Source: JAFGMQ01 sp036733345 (GTDB lineage: Bacteria; Desulfobacterota; DSM-4660; Desulfatiglandales; Desulfatiglandaceae). From it: a stretch of 64,000 bases of DNA. The translations under genes were made by a program, and so were the position numbers. The DNA is taken from positions 1 to 64,000 of the forward strand of contig DAINAR010000012.1 in assembly GCA_036733345.1 (NCBI GenBank). Direction: 5' to 3'. The notes below the pieces were generated by a model. It was given only the letters and a program-made list of their open reading frames with translations, was not told the origin of the DNA and searched no databases. Below, one piece after another: positions 1 to 8,659 of the stretch. The stretch's first letter is position 1. Each line of letters starts with the position of its first letter.

Positions 1-79
1 CTATCATCGTGATGTGGTAGATGTCTGCCTGAGACTGTTCAGGGAGAAAGGGTTTTCATTTGGACCGAATGAGAAATGA
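1..79 (+). CDS. 3' end of an unidentified gene
   Basis: Reading from base 2, 25 codons run without interruption to a TGA at 77-79; the peptide ends in EKGFSFGPNEK. The gene begins before the window. The fragment is too short to place in a family, so no function is proposed. The next gene is on the opposite strand and ends about 190 bases away, so the two are convergent. The reading frame is plausible but short enough to be chance. Confidence 0.4.
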   Translation, partial: YHRDVVDVCLRLFREKGFSFGPNEK

Positions 80-271
80 CAGGTGAATCATTCCATTTGA
101 GCTTCAAATATGTTTATCCTGATTTATCTCTAAACAGACTTCTTCTTACATTAAATGCCTGAGTATTTTTTACTGCTTACACAGCATAGGGATTCCGGGT
201 GGAAGGCTCCTGAGACAGCAAAAAGGCCGATGAATAATCCCTTTAAGACAATACTTCGAGTATAACCTGTG

Positions 272-1585
272 TTAATTGTCATGACGGCCCAGGTACTCAT
301 TAATTCCCTGCCTTAACGTTTCAATCATTTGGCGGAATTTATTTTCCTCAGGCTGAAGGAGCGTAACACGAAATCCCTGAAGAGCTGTATTGAATGAGGA
401 AAGAGGAACCACACAAATTCCCTTTGCCGCCAGGAGGAAATACACCAGGCGTTTATCCGGAGAGACTCCGGGCATGGAGACAAATGATTCTATCAACTTG
501 CTGACATCACGATTATGGACAGGAAGGGATTGATTTTGATTTAGGACACCTTCTTCAAACACGACACTCATATAGAATGACCCATTGGCTGGATTAGCGA
601 TGACCCCCTTAACTCCCTGGAGCAGATTGCTGGCGATGCTGGAGAAACGTTCATAGCGCAGACGTCTTTCATTCAGGTGTCCCGGATATTCGGGATGGCT
701 GATAATCCGGGGTATTGCCCTCTGGGGCAGTGTAGTTGAGCAGACTTCCAGCATCTTTGCGTTAAGGATGCTTTTAACATAGGATGCAAAGTGTGAGTCC
801 TTGTCAAGGTTGTAGGTCTCGATCCAACCGCAGCGGGAACCGGGCCAGGGAAACTCCTTTGATATTCCTTTCATGGATATTGCCGGGACGTCACCTATAA
901 CATCCGATAGAGATTTAGTTCTGCGTCGATTGTAGACAAGGTTCTCATAGATTTCATCTGCAATGATGAAAAGGCCATACTCACGGGCGATAGAAACAAT
1001 TTCTCTCAGAGATTCTTCAGAATAAACCATTCCTGTAGGATTGTCAGGGTTGATTATCAGGACTCCTGCAACGGCGGGATTATATTTTACTTTTTTACGG
1101 AGTTCCTCCAAATCAGGTTCCCAGTTGTTGTGAGGGTCAAGGGTATAGGTGATCGGAGAGAGACCGGCATGTGTTGCTTCGGATGATGAATGGGTTGTGT
1201 AGGTTGGTGAGGGTGTAATGACCCGCGCGGTGGAATGAAGCAGTCCGTATACCTTGGTGATTGCATCGCCGAGGCCATTAAAGAATATAATGTCTTCACT
1301 CCGAAGCCGGATTCCTCCATTACAGTTATTGCGTTCTGAAAGAAATATTCTTGTTTCCTCTATACCCTGTGTAGGACAGTAACCGTATGTGCTATCCTCC
1401 AGCGCCAGCTCTGAGACAATACTCTTCAGCCACTCAGGGACCCGTTCACCTTTGGCAACAGGGTCTCCAATGTTTTCCATGTCTACCTCAAGCCCGAGTT
1501 TCTGGAGCTTTTCCACAATGCCGATGATATTGCGGATTTCATAGGTTAGTTCGTCTGCTCCCATCTGCACAATATTAGTTCGCAT
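272..1585 (-). CDS. PLP-dependent class I/II aminotransferase
   Basis: A fold-type I aminotransferase of about 437 residues, expected to be cytosolic and to move an amino group between an amino acid and a 2-oxo acid. Visible motifs are NPDNPTG, the PLP-aspartate motif DEIYENLVY, and the Schiff-base lysine in SKEF followed by the arginine of PGSRCGW. The frame stays open upstream to a TTG at 1672, but that codon lies in the U-tract of a terminator. The ATG at 1585 has GGAG about 10 bases upstream and fits the usual family start (MRTNIV...), so I use it. Its leader (1663-1870) looks like an attenuator with an alanine-rich peptide. This suggests that alanine supply controls it and that it may be an alanine-forming transaminase of the AlaA/AvtA kind. 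The substrate is inference. Confidence 0.85.
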   Translation of the reverse strand: MRTNIVQMGADELTYEIRNIIGIVEKLQKLGLEVDMENIGDPVAKGERVPEWLKSIVSELALEDSTYGYCPTQGIEETRIFLSERNNCNGGIRLRSEDIIFFNGLGDAITKVYGLLHSTARVITPSPTYTTHSSSEATHAGLSPITYTLDPHNNWEPDLEELRKKVKYNPAVAGVLIINPDNPTGMVYSEESLREIVSIAREYGLFIIADEIYENLVYNRRRTKSLSDVIGDVPAISMKGISKEFPWPGSRCGWIETYNLDKDSHFASYVKSILNAKMLEVCSTTLPQRAIPRIISHPEYPGHLNERRLRYERFSSIASNLLQGVKGVIANPANGSFYMSVVFEEGVLNQNQSLPVHNRDVSKLIESFVSMPGVSPDKRLVYFLLAAKGICVVPLSSFNTALQGFRVTLLQPEENKFRQMIETLRQGINEYLGRHDN

Positions 1586-1662
1586 CCCTCCACTTCTCCT
1601 TTTTTTGTTAAATGAAAGTCCATGTAGTTTGTTTTTTACGAGACCATCAAATTCATTATGAT

Positions 1663-1697
1663 AAAAAAACAAAAAAGGCTGCGAGGTCTTCGCAGCC
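1663..1697 (-). terminator. Intrinsic terminator in the aminotransferase leader
   Basis: On the minus strand a perfect 8-bp stem (GGCTGCGA/TCGCAGCC, 1697-1690 with 1684-1677, 5-base loop) is followed at once by TTTTTTG and seven more T. It lies about 78 bases before the aminotransferase ATG, inside the leader, so it acts as an attenuator rather than as the end of another gene. Confidence 0.85.
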
Positions 1698-1792
1698 CTA
1701 AAAATAGAAAGGGCTACTGGAACAACCTGCAGCCCTGTATTATACTAATCTTTATAAAATCAGATATTGGTATTCCTTATCAGGACCGCAGG
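1663..1792 (-). promoter_or_regulatory. Transcription attenuator (alternative RNA hairpins) upstream of the aminotransferase
   Basis: Read on the minus strand, five segments can pair in exclusive ways. Segment 1 (1792-1783, CCTGCGGTCC, inside the leader peptide gene) pairs over ten bases, two of them G-U, with segment 2 (1735-1726, GGGCTGCAGG). Segment 2 (AGGGCT, 1736-1731) can instead pair with segment 3 (AGCCCT, 1715-1710). Segment 3 can instead pair with segment 4 (AGGGCT, 1699-1694), which is the 5' arm of the terminator hairpin. So 1:2 plus 3:4 would block termination, while 2:3 would allow it. A ribosome stalled on the alanine run (codons 18-24) would leave segment 1 free and favour read-through. 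The pairings are visible; the mechanism is inferred. Confidence 0.75.
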
Positions 1793-1870
1793 CCGCCCGG
1801 CTGCTAATGCCGCAGCGGCGATAATAGCTTTATATGCTTTTTTAATGGCTCTGATAGAAGAAAAATCCAT
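1760..1870 (-). CDS. Alanine-rich leader peptide (36 residues)
   Basis: A short gene ATG 1870-1868 to TGA 1762-1760, with GAGG 8 bases before the start. The peptide has 10 alanines in 36 residues, with a dense stretch A-I-I-A-A-A-A-L-A-A at residues 15-24, using GCC, GCA, GCT and GCG. Val, Leu and Ile follow at 29-31. It ends 24 bases before the first attenuator arm and its codons 27-30 are themselves pairing segment 1. Size, position and composition match leader peptides of amino-acid biosynthetic operons, where ribosome stalling senses charged tRNA. No function beyond that is expected. Confidence 0.75.
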   Translation of the reverse strand: MDFSSIRAIKKAYKAIIAAAALAAGRPAVLIRNTNI

Positions 1871-2028
1871 ATCCTTTACCTCATTTAGATAGTTAAAGTT
1901 TTTCGCATTTTTTTTATAGTATGTCAAGGTGAATTTTGCGTCATATTGAGGGTTCGATTATCAACTAAAAAGCATTGTTTGCAAATTGGTTTTTTTTTGA
2001 TATTAAATAACAATATCTACAAGGAGAT

Positions 2029-2040
2029 TATACTGTATAC
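2029..2040. promoter_or_regulatory. Candidate GntR-type operator (TATACTGTATAC)
   Basis: The core TATAC-T-GTATA is a perfect 5-1-5 palindrome. On the minus strand the 12 bases read GTATACAGTATA, identical to the core of the operator at 44067-44081. TATACT here could itself be a -10 box for the cupin gene, so a bound repressor would block it. No good -35 box is visible at the right spacing. Confidence 0.45.
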
Positions 2041-2169
2041 GGCATAAGTTTACTCTTTATGAAACCATCAAACTAAGCCTTTTCCATAGTGCCTGGATTT
2101 TCAAAAACTAATTCCAGTATGCCGAAAGGCTGAAACCTGCCTGTTATCGCAAGCTCAGGAGGAGAAAGA

Positions 2170-2520
2170 ATGAAAGTTATTGATATTGACGATGTTCCAT
2201 CTGAAGAAATAAAAGGTTTTAAGGGAGTCAGGAAGCAAATAGTAATTGGCCCCTCAGAAGGATCAAATGAGATTGTATTGCGATGCTTCAGTATTGACCC
2301 TGGATCCAGCAGCCCATATCATACTCATGATTTTCCTCACCTTATCAAGGTGGAGTCGGGTGAAGGTTTTTTAAAAGATGCTGACGGCAAAAATGTGAAC
2401 CTGAGAGCTGGCCAGTATGTCTACATTGACGATAACGAAAAACACAGCATCACTAATACCTGTTCGGAAACGCTTCGTTTTATCTGCATTGTACCGATCA
2501 GGGGAGAAAATCCTTCCTGA
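2170..2520 (+). CDS. Small cupin-domain protein
   Basis: A 116-residue single-domain cupin. The first cupin motif is visible as PYHTHDFPHLIKVESGEG and the second region as GQYVYIDDNEKHSITN, giving histidines able to hold one metal ion. The AGGAGGAGAAAG just before the ATG is a strong ribosome site. Stand-alone cupins of this size serve as sensors, isomerases or dioxygenases, and the substrate cannot be read from sequence. A palindrome matching the operator of the catabolic cluster at 44 kb lies 130 bases upstream, so it may belong to that regulon; this is inference. Confidence 0.8.
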   Translation: MKVIDIDDVPSEEIKGFKGVRKQIVIGPSEGSNEIVLRCFSIDPGSSSPYHTHDFPHLIKVESGEGFLKDADGKNVNLRAGQYVYIDDNEKHSITNTCSETLRFICIVPIRGENPS

Positions 2521-2686
2521 TTCATGCCTTGAGACCTTTGAAATTTGTCATTTCCCTGTCTAACGCGCCACAGGAAGGGAGGAGTATTAGGTTTCCCTAT
2601 GCCTGAACTTTTTATTCTTAAGTCGCAGCTTTGAAAATTCTTTTACAACGTTGTGGGACTTACAAATTTTATCAGGGGGCATAAAG

Positions 2687-3142
2687 GTGAGAAGAAAAGA
2701 AAAAGAGATCAAGGATGTCAAAGCCATTGAATCGATTATCCGTTCATCTAATGTCTGCCATTTAGCCCTGTCAGACGGAGATCAACCATATATTGTGCCT
2801 TTGTGTTTTGGCTACAGGTTAGATGTATTATATTTCCACAGTGCTCTTGAAGGAAAGAAAATAGAAATAATCAAGAAGAACCCGAATGTCTGCTTTGAGT
2901 TTGAGAAAGATATCGATATTATAAAAGGCGAAAAACCTTGCGGATGGGGGATGAAATATATAAGCGTCATAGGATCCGGAAAGGCCTCTATCATTGATGA
3001 TGCTGAAGATAAAATAAATGCTGTCAAGATTATTATGAGGCAGTATTCTGATCAGGATTTTGATTTCAAAGTGGATGATTTAAACAGGATTGCAATAATC
3101 AAGGTCGAAATAAGGGAAATGACAGGTAAGAAATCAGGATAG
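2687..3142 (+). CDS. Pyridoxamine 5'-phosphate oxidase family (NimA-like) flavoprotein
   Basis: About 151 residues with the split-barrel FMN-binding fold: an N-terminal RRKEKEI motif, HLALSDGDQPYIVPL, then YFHSALEGKKIEIIKKNPNVCFE. This pattern is typical of NimA-like nitroimidazole-reductase relatives rather than true PdxH. The frame is open from 2651, but the GTG at 2687 has AGGGGG 8 bases upstream and gives the normal family N-terminus, so I choose it. The usual role is FMN-dependent reduction of a small molecule; the substrate is unknown. It stands alone between the cupin and the methyltransferase. Confidence 0.75.
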   Translation: MRRKEKEIKDVKAIESIIRSSNVCHLALSDGDQPYIVPLCFGYRLDVLYFHSALEGKKIEIIKKNPNVCFEFEKDIDIIKGEKPCGWGMKYISVIGSGKASIIDDAEDKINAVKIIMRQYSDQDFDFKVDDLNRIAIIKVEIREMTGKKSG

Positions 3143-3198
3143 TATTCTGGTCACCTGGAAATATTTGTTTCTGAAAGGAAGAAAGTGAGCCAAACCCC

Positions 3199-3999
3199 GT
3201 GAAGTGTTATATCTGTAATTCAGATAAAATTGGTCCGTATATCGATATCGATGGTTATCTGATTAAACGCTGTATGGTTTGTGGACATTGCATTACGACA
3301 CCTGTCCCCAATAATAAGGATCTTAAAAGGCTTTACAACGACAACTATTTTGAATCACATTATGAGAAGGCTGATAAAGGTACCAGGGAGTTCAAAAAGC
3401 AGATAACAAACAATCACCACAGGCTCAGATTGCTCGGCAGGTTTCTGGCTAATGGAAAGATTCTGGATGCAGGTTGTGGAAAGGGATATTTTCTGTATGC
3501 CTGCAAAAAAAGATATGATTGCAGCGGATATGATGTTACCGAATCAAACAGGGACTATATTGAGAATGAATTAGGTATAAAGTTTTTTTGCGGAGAAATA
3601 GACGAGATAGGATCTGTTTTTGATGCAATAACCTTGTGGCACAGCCTGGAACATTTCAGGGATCCAAGAGGAACTTTAAAGGATCTGCTTCATCTGTTAA
3701 GACCGGATGGGATTGTGATTATTGAAGTCCCTGTCTACTTCGGGATCGATGGAGTTATGCAGCACGATCAATGGACAAACTGGGATCCTCCTTTTCATAT
3801 ACACCATTTTTCAAAGGATTCGTTATTCAGAATGACAGAGGATTTAGGCCTCAAAATACTGACTAAAAAATATTACATGTCTGAATACATCAAGTCGGAG
3901 CTGAAGAGGCACTTTTTTTTCAAATTTTTTGCCCGCAGCATAGCCAGAAGATTTGAGGGCGGCAGTATAGCAATTGTGTGTAAAAAAATATCGATTTGA
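3199..3999 (+). CDS. Class I SAM-dependent methyltransferase with N-terminal zinc ribbon
   Basis: A 266-residue protein. Residues 3-30 carry two CxxC pairs (CYIC, CMVCGHC), a zinc ribbon. The Rossmann core follows, with the SAM-binding glycine motif ILDAGCGKGYF and the later LWHSLEHFRDP that is common in sugar or lipid methyltransferases of this type. The start is a GTG at 3199, which just precedes the first cysteine pair; the ribosome site is weak (GGAAGG about 20 bases away). Relatives often sit in polysaccharide or nucleotide-sugar loci, but none is seen here. The acceptor is unknown. Confidence 0.8.
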   Translation: MKCYICNSDKIGPYIDIDGYLIKRCMVCGHCITTPVPNNKDLKRLYNDNYFESHYEKADKGTREFKKQITNNHHRLRLLGRFLANGKILDAGCGKGYFLYACKKRYDCSGYDVTESNRDYIENELGIKFFCGEIDEIGSVFDAITLWHSLEHFRDPRGTLKDLLHLLRPDGIVIIEVPVYFGIDGVMQHDQWTNWDPPFHIHHFSKDSLFRMTEDLGLKILTKKYYMSEYIKSELKRHFFFKFFARSIARRFEGGSIAIVCKKISI

Positions 4000-4062
4000 G
4001 AATAATCAAAAATGCATATGCCCTTGAATAAATTCCAGCCCCGTTTATAGGCCGTAAAAGTA

Positions 4063-5472
4063 TCACTCACTGCCGCCGCCCAATACTGAGTACAGGTTTA
4101 TCCGGTTAATAATTCTGGAGAGGCGGAGCGCTATAAGGCCATGCTGTGCCGAGTAGAGTGAGCGTTGCGCATCCAGAACGCCCAGGTAGCTGTCAATTCC
4201 GTTGTTGTAGCGCTTTATTGAAAGGCGACAGGTTTCGGCAAGGGCATTAACCAGAGATTTCTGGGCCTTTAACTGATCTTCAACCGTTCCCTGAATGGCC
4301 AGTGAATCTGAAACCTCTCTGAAGGCCGTCTGGATAACTTTTTCATACTGAGTCAATGCAATTTCCCTTGCTGTTTTGCTCACCCTCAGGGCGGCCCAGG
4401 TGCGCGCATCAAAGATAGGCATGGAAATCTGCGGCGCAAAGCTCCAGGTGCCTGTCCCGGATTTAAAGAGCCCTGACAATTCATCACTTGAGGTCCCAAT
4501 TGCAGTTGTCAGTGAGATTCGGGGAAAGAAAGCTGCACGTGCAGCTCCTATAAAGGCATATGCGGCTTTAAGCTGGTGTTCTGCCGCTATTATATCCGGC
4601 CGGTTCAGCAATACCTCGGAGGAAAGCCCCGGAGATATGTCTTTGGGGCTGCCAATGCTTTCCAGGTCATCAGGCAGAAGTTCTTCCGGAACCGTGGAAC
4701 CGGCCAGAAGATTTAATGCATTCTGGTCCTGTGCTACCAGTTGAACAAAGCGGGCAACATCTCCCCGTGCGGCCTCCACCTGGGTCTGCGCCCGGTGCAG
4801 ATCCAGTTCATTCGCGAGACCGGCTTCGTACTGCCTCCTGATCAAATCGTGGATTTCCTGCTGAGTATCGAGCGTAGATCGGCTGAGTCTGAGATTTTCA
4901 CGGTCTGCAGCAAGAAGCATATATGCCCTTGAAATACCTGATACCAGAGCAATCTCTGCACTTCGCCAGGCCTGTTCAGTGGCCAGGTATTCCTGAAGCG
5001 CCTGTTCTCCAAGGTTACGTATACGGCCGAAAAAATCAATCTCCCAGGAGGTGATGCCCAGGTCAACACTGTACTTTTTAGTTGTCCTCTGTTCTCCCGG
5101 CTTTGTGAAATCGGAGGAACTTCGTTGTTTGCTTCCGCTTCCTGTTACACCAACCGGAGGAAAAAGCTCTGCCCTTTGAACTCCATAAAGAGCCCGTGCC
5201 CTTTCAACGTTCAAAGCAGCAAGCCGCAGATCACGGTTGTTATTCAAGGATATTTCAATAATCTTAAGAAGCTTTTCATCACAAAAGAAACTGTACCGTT
5301 TCAGGTCTGAGACTGAAGATTTTCCAGCAGTATCCTGCATCTCGCCGTATGCTTGCCCACGTGGCCATTGTGCAGGAATTGGTGCTTTGGGCTGTTCGTA
5401 TTTCGGGGCCAGAGAACAACTGCTGACAAAGAGTATAATTCCAATCAGTAAATATATCGAATACCTGGTCAT
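4063..5472 (-). CDS. Outer-membrane efflux lipoprotein (OprM/NodT family)
   Basis: A 469-residue outer-membrane factor of the TolC superfamily that forms the exit duct of a tripartite RND pump. The N-terminus is a lipoprotein signal (hydrophobic run, then SSC at about residue 19) followed by SLAPKYEQP, typical of OprM-type proteins. Long helical repeats (ALNVERARALYGVQRAELFP and the mirrored KAAYAFIGAARAAFFP) mark the two halves. It ends the operon adaptor-pump-duct: its ATG lies just beyond the pump stop codon, with GGGAGG as ribosome site. Expression should follow that of the upstream tetR/adaptor promoters. Confidence 0.93.
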   Translation of the reverse strand: MTRYSIYLLIGIILFVSSCSLAPKYEQPKAPIPAQWPRGQAYGEMQDTAGKSSVSDLKRYSFFCDEKLLKIIEISLNNNRDLRLAALNVERARALYGVQRAELFPPVGVTGSGSKQRSSSDFTKPGEQRTTKKYSVDLGITSWEIDFFGRIRNLGEQALQEYLATEQAWRSAEIALVSGISRAYMLLAADRENLRLSRSTLDTQQEIHDLIRRQYEAGLANELDLHRAQTQVEAARGDVARFVQLVAQDQNALNLLAGSTVPEELLPDDLESIGSPKDISPGLSSEVLLNRPDIIAAEHQLKAAYAFIGAARAAFFPRISLTTAIGTSSDELSGLFKSGTGTWSFAPQISMPIFDARTWAALRVSKTAREIALTQYEKVIQTAFREVSDSLAIQGTVEDQLKAQKSLVNALAETCRLSIKRYNNGIDSYLGVLDAQRSLYSAQHGLIALRLSRIINRINLYSVLGGGSE

Positions 5473-5473
5473 A

Positions 5474-8400
5474 TCACTGCCTCCCTGAAGAATGCATGTC
5501 AGCAGGCTGGATTGTTTTTGTTTTTCTGAATTTATCGAAGGTCTTTCTTACCAGAACATAGAAAAGAGGTGTAAAGAAAACAACCAGAATGGTTCCGGTT
5601 ATCATGCCCCCAAGCAGTGGAGTGCCAATGGCATTCATGGCCCCTGCACCCGCACCTCCTGCAAAAACCAGGGGCAGTACAGAGAGACCCGTTGTCAGTG
5701 AGGTCATGAGGATCGGACGAAGCCGAAGTCTCACGGCCTCAATCGAAGACTCGATCAGGCCTGCACCCTGCTCGAAGCTTTTCTTTGCAAACTGAACGAT
5801 AAGTATGGCATTTTTTGTAGTCAGGCCGAGGGTAATAAGTAATCCGATCTGAAAATATATGTCGTTTGGCAGCCCCCGAAGGGTTGATGAGAGAATGCCG
5901 CCTACTGCACCCAGAGGCAGTACCAGCAGGATCGCTATCGGTATGGGCCAGCTCTCATAAAGGGCCGCGAGATAGAGAAACATGACGAAGATTGCAAAGG
6001 CATACAGATAAGGAGCCTGTGCCGTGCCCTGCCTTTCCTGAAAAGAGAGCCCTGTCCAGTCATAGCCTATTCCCTGAGGCAGTTTCTCAGTTATCTCCTC
6101 CATGGCCTTCATTGCCTCTCCGGAGCTGTGCCCGGGAGCGGCTTCACCCCAGATATTGAGGGAGGGAAATCCATTGAAACGCTCCAGCCTTGGAGAACCT
6201 GTCTCCCAGCTGGTAGATGCGAATGAGGAAAAAGGCACCATCATGCCTGTAGTATTCCGAACATAAATCCTGTCAAGGTCATCAGGCAGCATGCGAAAGG
6301 GAGCGTCTGCCTGAACGTAAACACGTTTTACCCTTTCAGCCTGGATAAAGTCGTTGACATAGGCGCCGCCGAAGGCAGCAGATATTGCGTTGTGAATAGA
6401 AGATATGGGAAGTTTCAGAGTTCCTGACTTTTCCCAGTCAACATTTATTCGGAACTGGGGAACGTCTTCCATTCCGTTTGGTCGAACATTCACAAGCCTC
6501 GAGTCCTGTGATGCCATTCCGAGTAATTGATTGCGGGCATTCATCAGGGCAGTGTGGCCAAGGCCTCCCCTATCGACCAGTTGAAAATCGACTCCCTGTG
6601 CAGTGCCGAGTTCGACAACGGCCGGGGGAGGAAAGACAAAGACCATGGCATTCCTTATACGGGAAAATGCCTGCATAGCCCTTCCGGCAATTGCTTTGAC
6701 CTTAAGATCAGGCCTGTCACGAAGCTTCCATTCATTGAGTTTGGCAAATACCATTCCATTATTCTGCGAACGCCCTGAAAAACCAATACCTGAAATAGTC
6801 ATGCAGGATTCAACTGCTTCTTTTTCCTTTTCCATAAAGTAGTGCTGTACTTCATCAGCGATTGCCTGTGTCTGCTCTATAGTGGCACCGGTGGGCATCA
6901 GGATCTGTGCAAGCAGTATTCCCTGGTCTTCATCCGGGAGATAACTCGTAGACATTCTTAAAAAAAGGAACATGAGTCCCGCTATTATAATTATGAACAG
7001 AACAAAATAACGCAGTTTTCGAAAAAGTGCATGACCGACCAGTTTTATACATATATCTCTGAACCGGAAAAAGACCCGGTCAAACCAGAGGAAAAAGGGG
7101 CGAAGAAAAAAGACTGCACTTTCTGCTGGTTCATGGCCTTTCGGCACGGGTTTGAGGAATGATACGCAAAGGACAGGAGTAAGGATCAGAGCCATCAGCA
7201 CTGAAAGTATCATGGCGGTGCATATGGTTATGGAGAACTGCCGGTATATGACACCTGTTGACCCTGGAAAGAATGCAATAGGCCCGAATAAAGCTGTCAG
7301 AACCAGACCTATACCGATGAGGGCACTGGTAATCTGGTCCATTGATTTGGCAGTAGCCTCCCTGGGGGAAATACCCTCTTCAGTCATTATACGTTCAACG
7401 TTTTCAACAACAACGATGGCGTCATCCACCAGCAGGCCTATTGCCAGAACCATGGCGAACATGGTCAGCATGTTTATCGAAAAACCGAATAGACCCAGAA
7501 CGCCGAAAGTTCCCAGCAGTACTACGGGGACTGCGATGGTCGGTATCATGGTGGCACGTATGTTTCCCATGAACAGCCACATTACCAGGAAGACCAGGAG
7601 AATCGCCTCAAGCAGGGTCTTGACCACTTCTCCTATTGCCACCCTGATGAAAGGAGTGGTGTCATAGGGATAGACAACCTTCATCCCGGGGGGAAAGTAT
7701 CGGCTCATTTCGGCCAGCTTCTCTTTTACTGCATCCGCTGTAGCAAGGGCGTTTGCGCCCGGCGCCTGCCTGATAGCCAAGCCTGCCGAAGGTTTGCCAT
7801 TATGAAAACCCTGAATGTCGTAGGTTTCCGTGCCAAGTTCCGTACGTCCCACATCCCTGATACGCACGACAGACCCGTTCTGATTGGTTCGGAGCGGGAT
7901 GCTGGCAAATTCTTCAGGTGTTTTGAGGAGGTTCTGGACTATGATGGACGCATTGAGGCGCTGCCCTTCTACCGCCGGTGCACCGCCGAACTGACCGGCT
8001 GAAACCTCCACATTGTAGGCTCGGAGTGCCAGTATCACATCTTCAATAGTAAGGCGATAGTCAGTCAACTTATCCGGGTTCAGCCATATCCTCATGGCGT
8101 ACTGGGAACCGAAATTATTAACCTCGCCGACTCCCGGGACTCGCGCCAGCACCTTTTCCAGATTTGACTGTGCATAATCCCTCAGGTCGTCTCCGTCCAT
8201 GCTGCCGTCTTCTGATATCAGGCCAACTATTAAAAGATAATTTCTTGTAGATTTGCTGACTTTGACACCGGATCGCTGTATAACTTCCGGGAGGTTTGCC
8301 ATTGCCAGCTGGAGTTTGTTCTGAACCTTGGCCCAGGCCAGATCAGGATCTGTTCCGGGTTTAAATGTCAATTCAATACGGGAAGATCCTGCCGAGTCAC

Positions 8401-8647
8401 TTGTGCCTGAAAGGTAAAGCAGGTCATCAAAGCCGGTCATCTTCTGCTCTATGATCTGGGTTACGCTGTTTTCAACAGTTTTAGCTGAAGCCCCGGGATA
8501 AAAGGAATCGATGGCGATGGATGGTGGAGCAATGGGTGGGTACTGGGAAATGGGCAGGCTGTAAATCGCCAGTCCGCCGGCCGCCATAATGACAATGGCG
8601 ATGACCCAGGCGAAGACAGGACGATCCAGAAAAAATCTTGATAGCAT
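5474..8647 (-). CDS. RND multidrug efflux pump, AcrB/MexB (HAE1) type
   Basis: A 1057-residue inner-membrane proton antiporter, the normal length for AcrB-like pumps. It opens MLSRFFLDRPVFAWVIAIVIM, the family N-terminus. The transmembrane proton relay is visible as GLLVDDAIVVVENVERIM with its paired aspartates, and the second half repeats it as ITLGLTTKNAILIVQFAK with the relay lysine. Two large periplasmic loops lie between helices. GGGAGG precedes the ATG. It sits 12 bases after the adaptor gene and just before the outer-membrane factor, so the three are co-transcribed. The drug range cannot be told from sequence. Confidence 0.95.
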   Translation of the reverse strand: MLSRFFLDRPVFAWVIAIVIMAAGGLAIYSLPISQYPPIAPPSIAIDSFYPGASAKTVENSVTQIIEQKMTGFDDLLYLSGTSDSAGSSRIELTFKPGTDPDLAWAKVQNKLQLAMANLPEVIQRSGVKVSKSTRNYLLIVGLISEDGSMDGDDLRDYAQSNLEKVLARVPGVGEVNNFGSQYAMRIWLNPDKLTDYRLTIEDVILALRAYNVEVSAGQFGGAPAVEGQRLNASIIVQNLLKTPEEFASIPLRTNQNGSVVRIRDVGRTELGTETYDIQGFHNGKPSAGLAIRQAPGANALATADAVKEKLAEMSRYFPPGMKVVYPYDTTPFIRVAIGEVVKTLLEAILLVFLVMWLFMGNIRATMIPTIAVPVVLLGTFGVLGLFGFSINMLTMFAMVLAIGLLVDDAIVVVENVERIMTEEGISPREATAKSMDQITSALIGIGLVLTALFGPIAFFPGSTGVIYRQFSITICTAMILSVLMALILTPVLCVSFLKPVPKGHEPAESAVFFLRPFFLWFDRVFFRFRDICIKLVGHALFRKLRYFVLFIIIIAGLMFLFLRMSTSYLPDEDQGILLAQILMPTGATIEQTQAIADEVQHYFMEKEKEAVESCMTISGIGFSGRSQNNGMVFAKLNEWKLRDRPDLKVKAIAGRAMQAFSRIRNAMVFVFPPPAVVELGTAQGVDFQLVDRGGLGHTALMNARNQLLGMASQDSRLVNVRPNGMEDVPQFRINVDWEKSGTLKLPISSIHNAISAAFGGAYVNDFIQAERVKRVYVQADAPFRMLPDDLDRIYVRNTTGMMVPFSSFASTSWETGSPRLERFNGFPSLNIWGEAAPGHSSGEAMKAMEEITEKLPQGIGYDWTGLSFQERQGTAQAPYLYAFAIFVMFLYLAALYESWPIPIAILLVLPLGAVGGILSSTLRGLPNDIYFQIGLLITLGLTTKNAILIVQFAKKSFEQGAGLIESSIEAVRLRLRPILMTSLTTGLSVLPLVFAGGAGAGAMNAIGTPLLGGMITGTILVVFFTPLFYVLVRKTFDKFRKTKTIQPADMHSSGRQ

Positions 8648-8659
8648 CTTGTACCTCCC

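Noticed and set aside
1586..1672. 29-codon N-terminal extension of the aminotransferase from a TTG at 1672
   Set aside because: It begins in the terminator U-tract; the ATG at 1585 has a ribosome site and the family N-terminus.
7152..7667. 171-codon plus-strand frame inside the RND pump gene
   Set aside because: Composition (Met, Arg, Ser-rich) is that of a reverse-frame shadow of membrane-helix codons.
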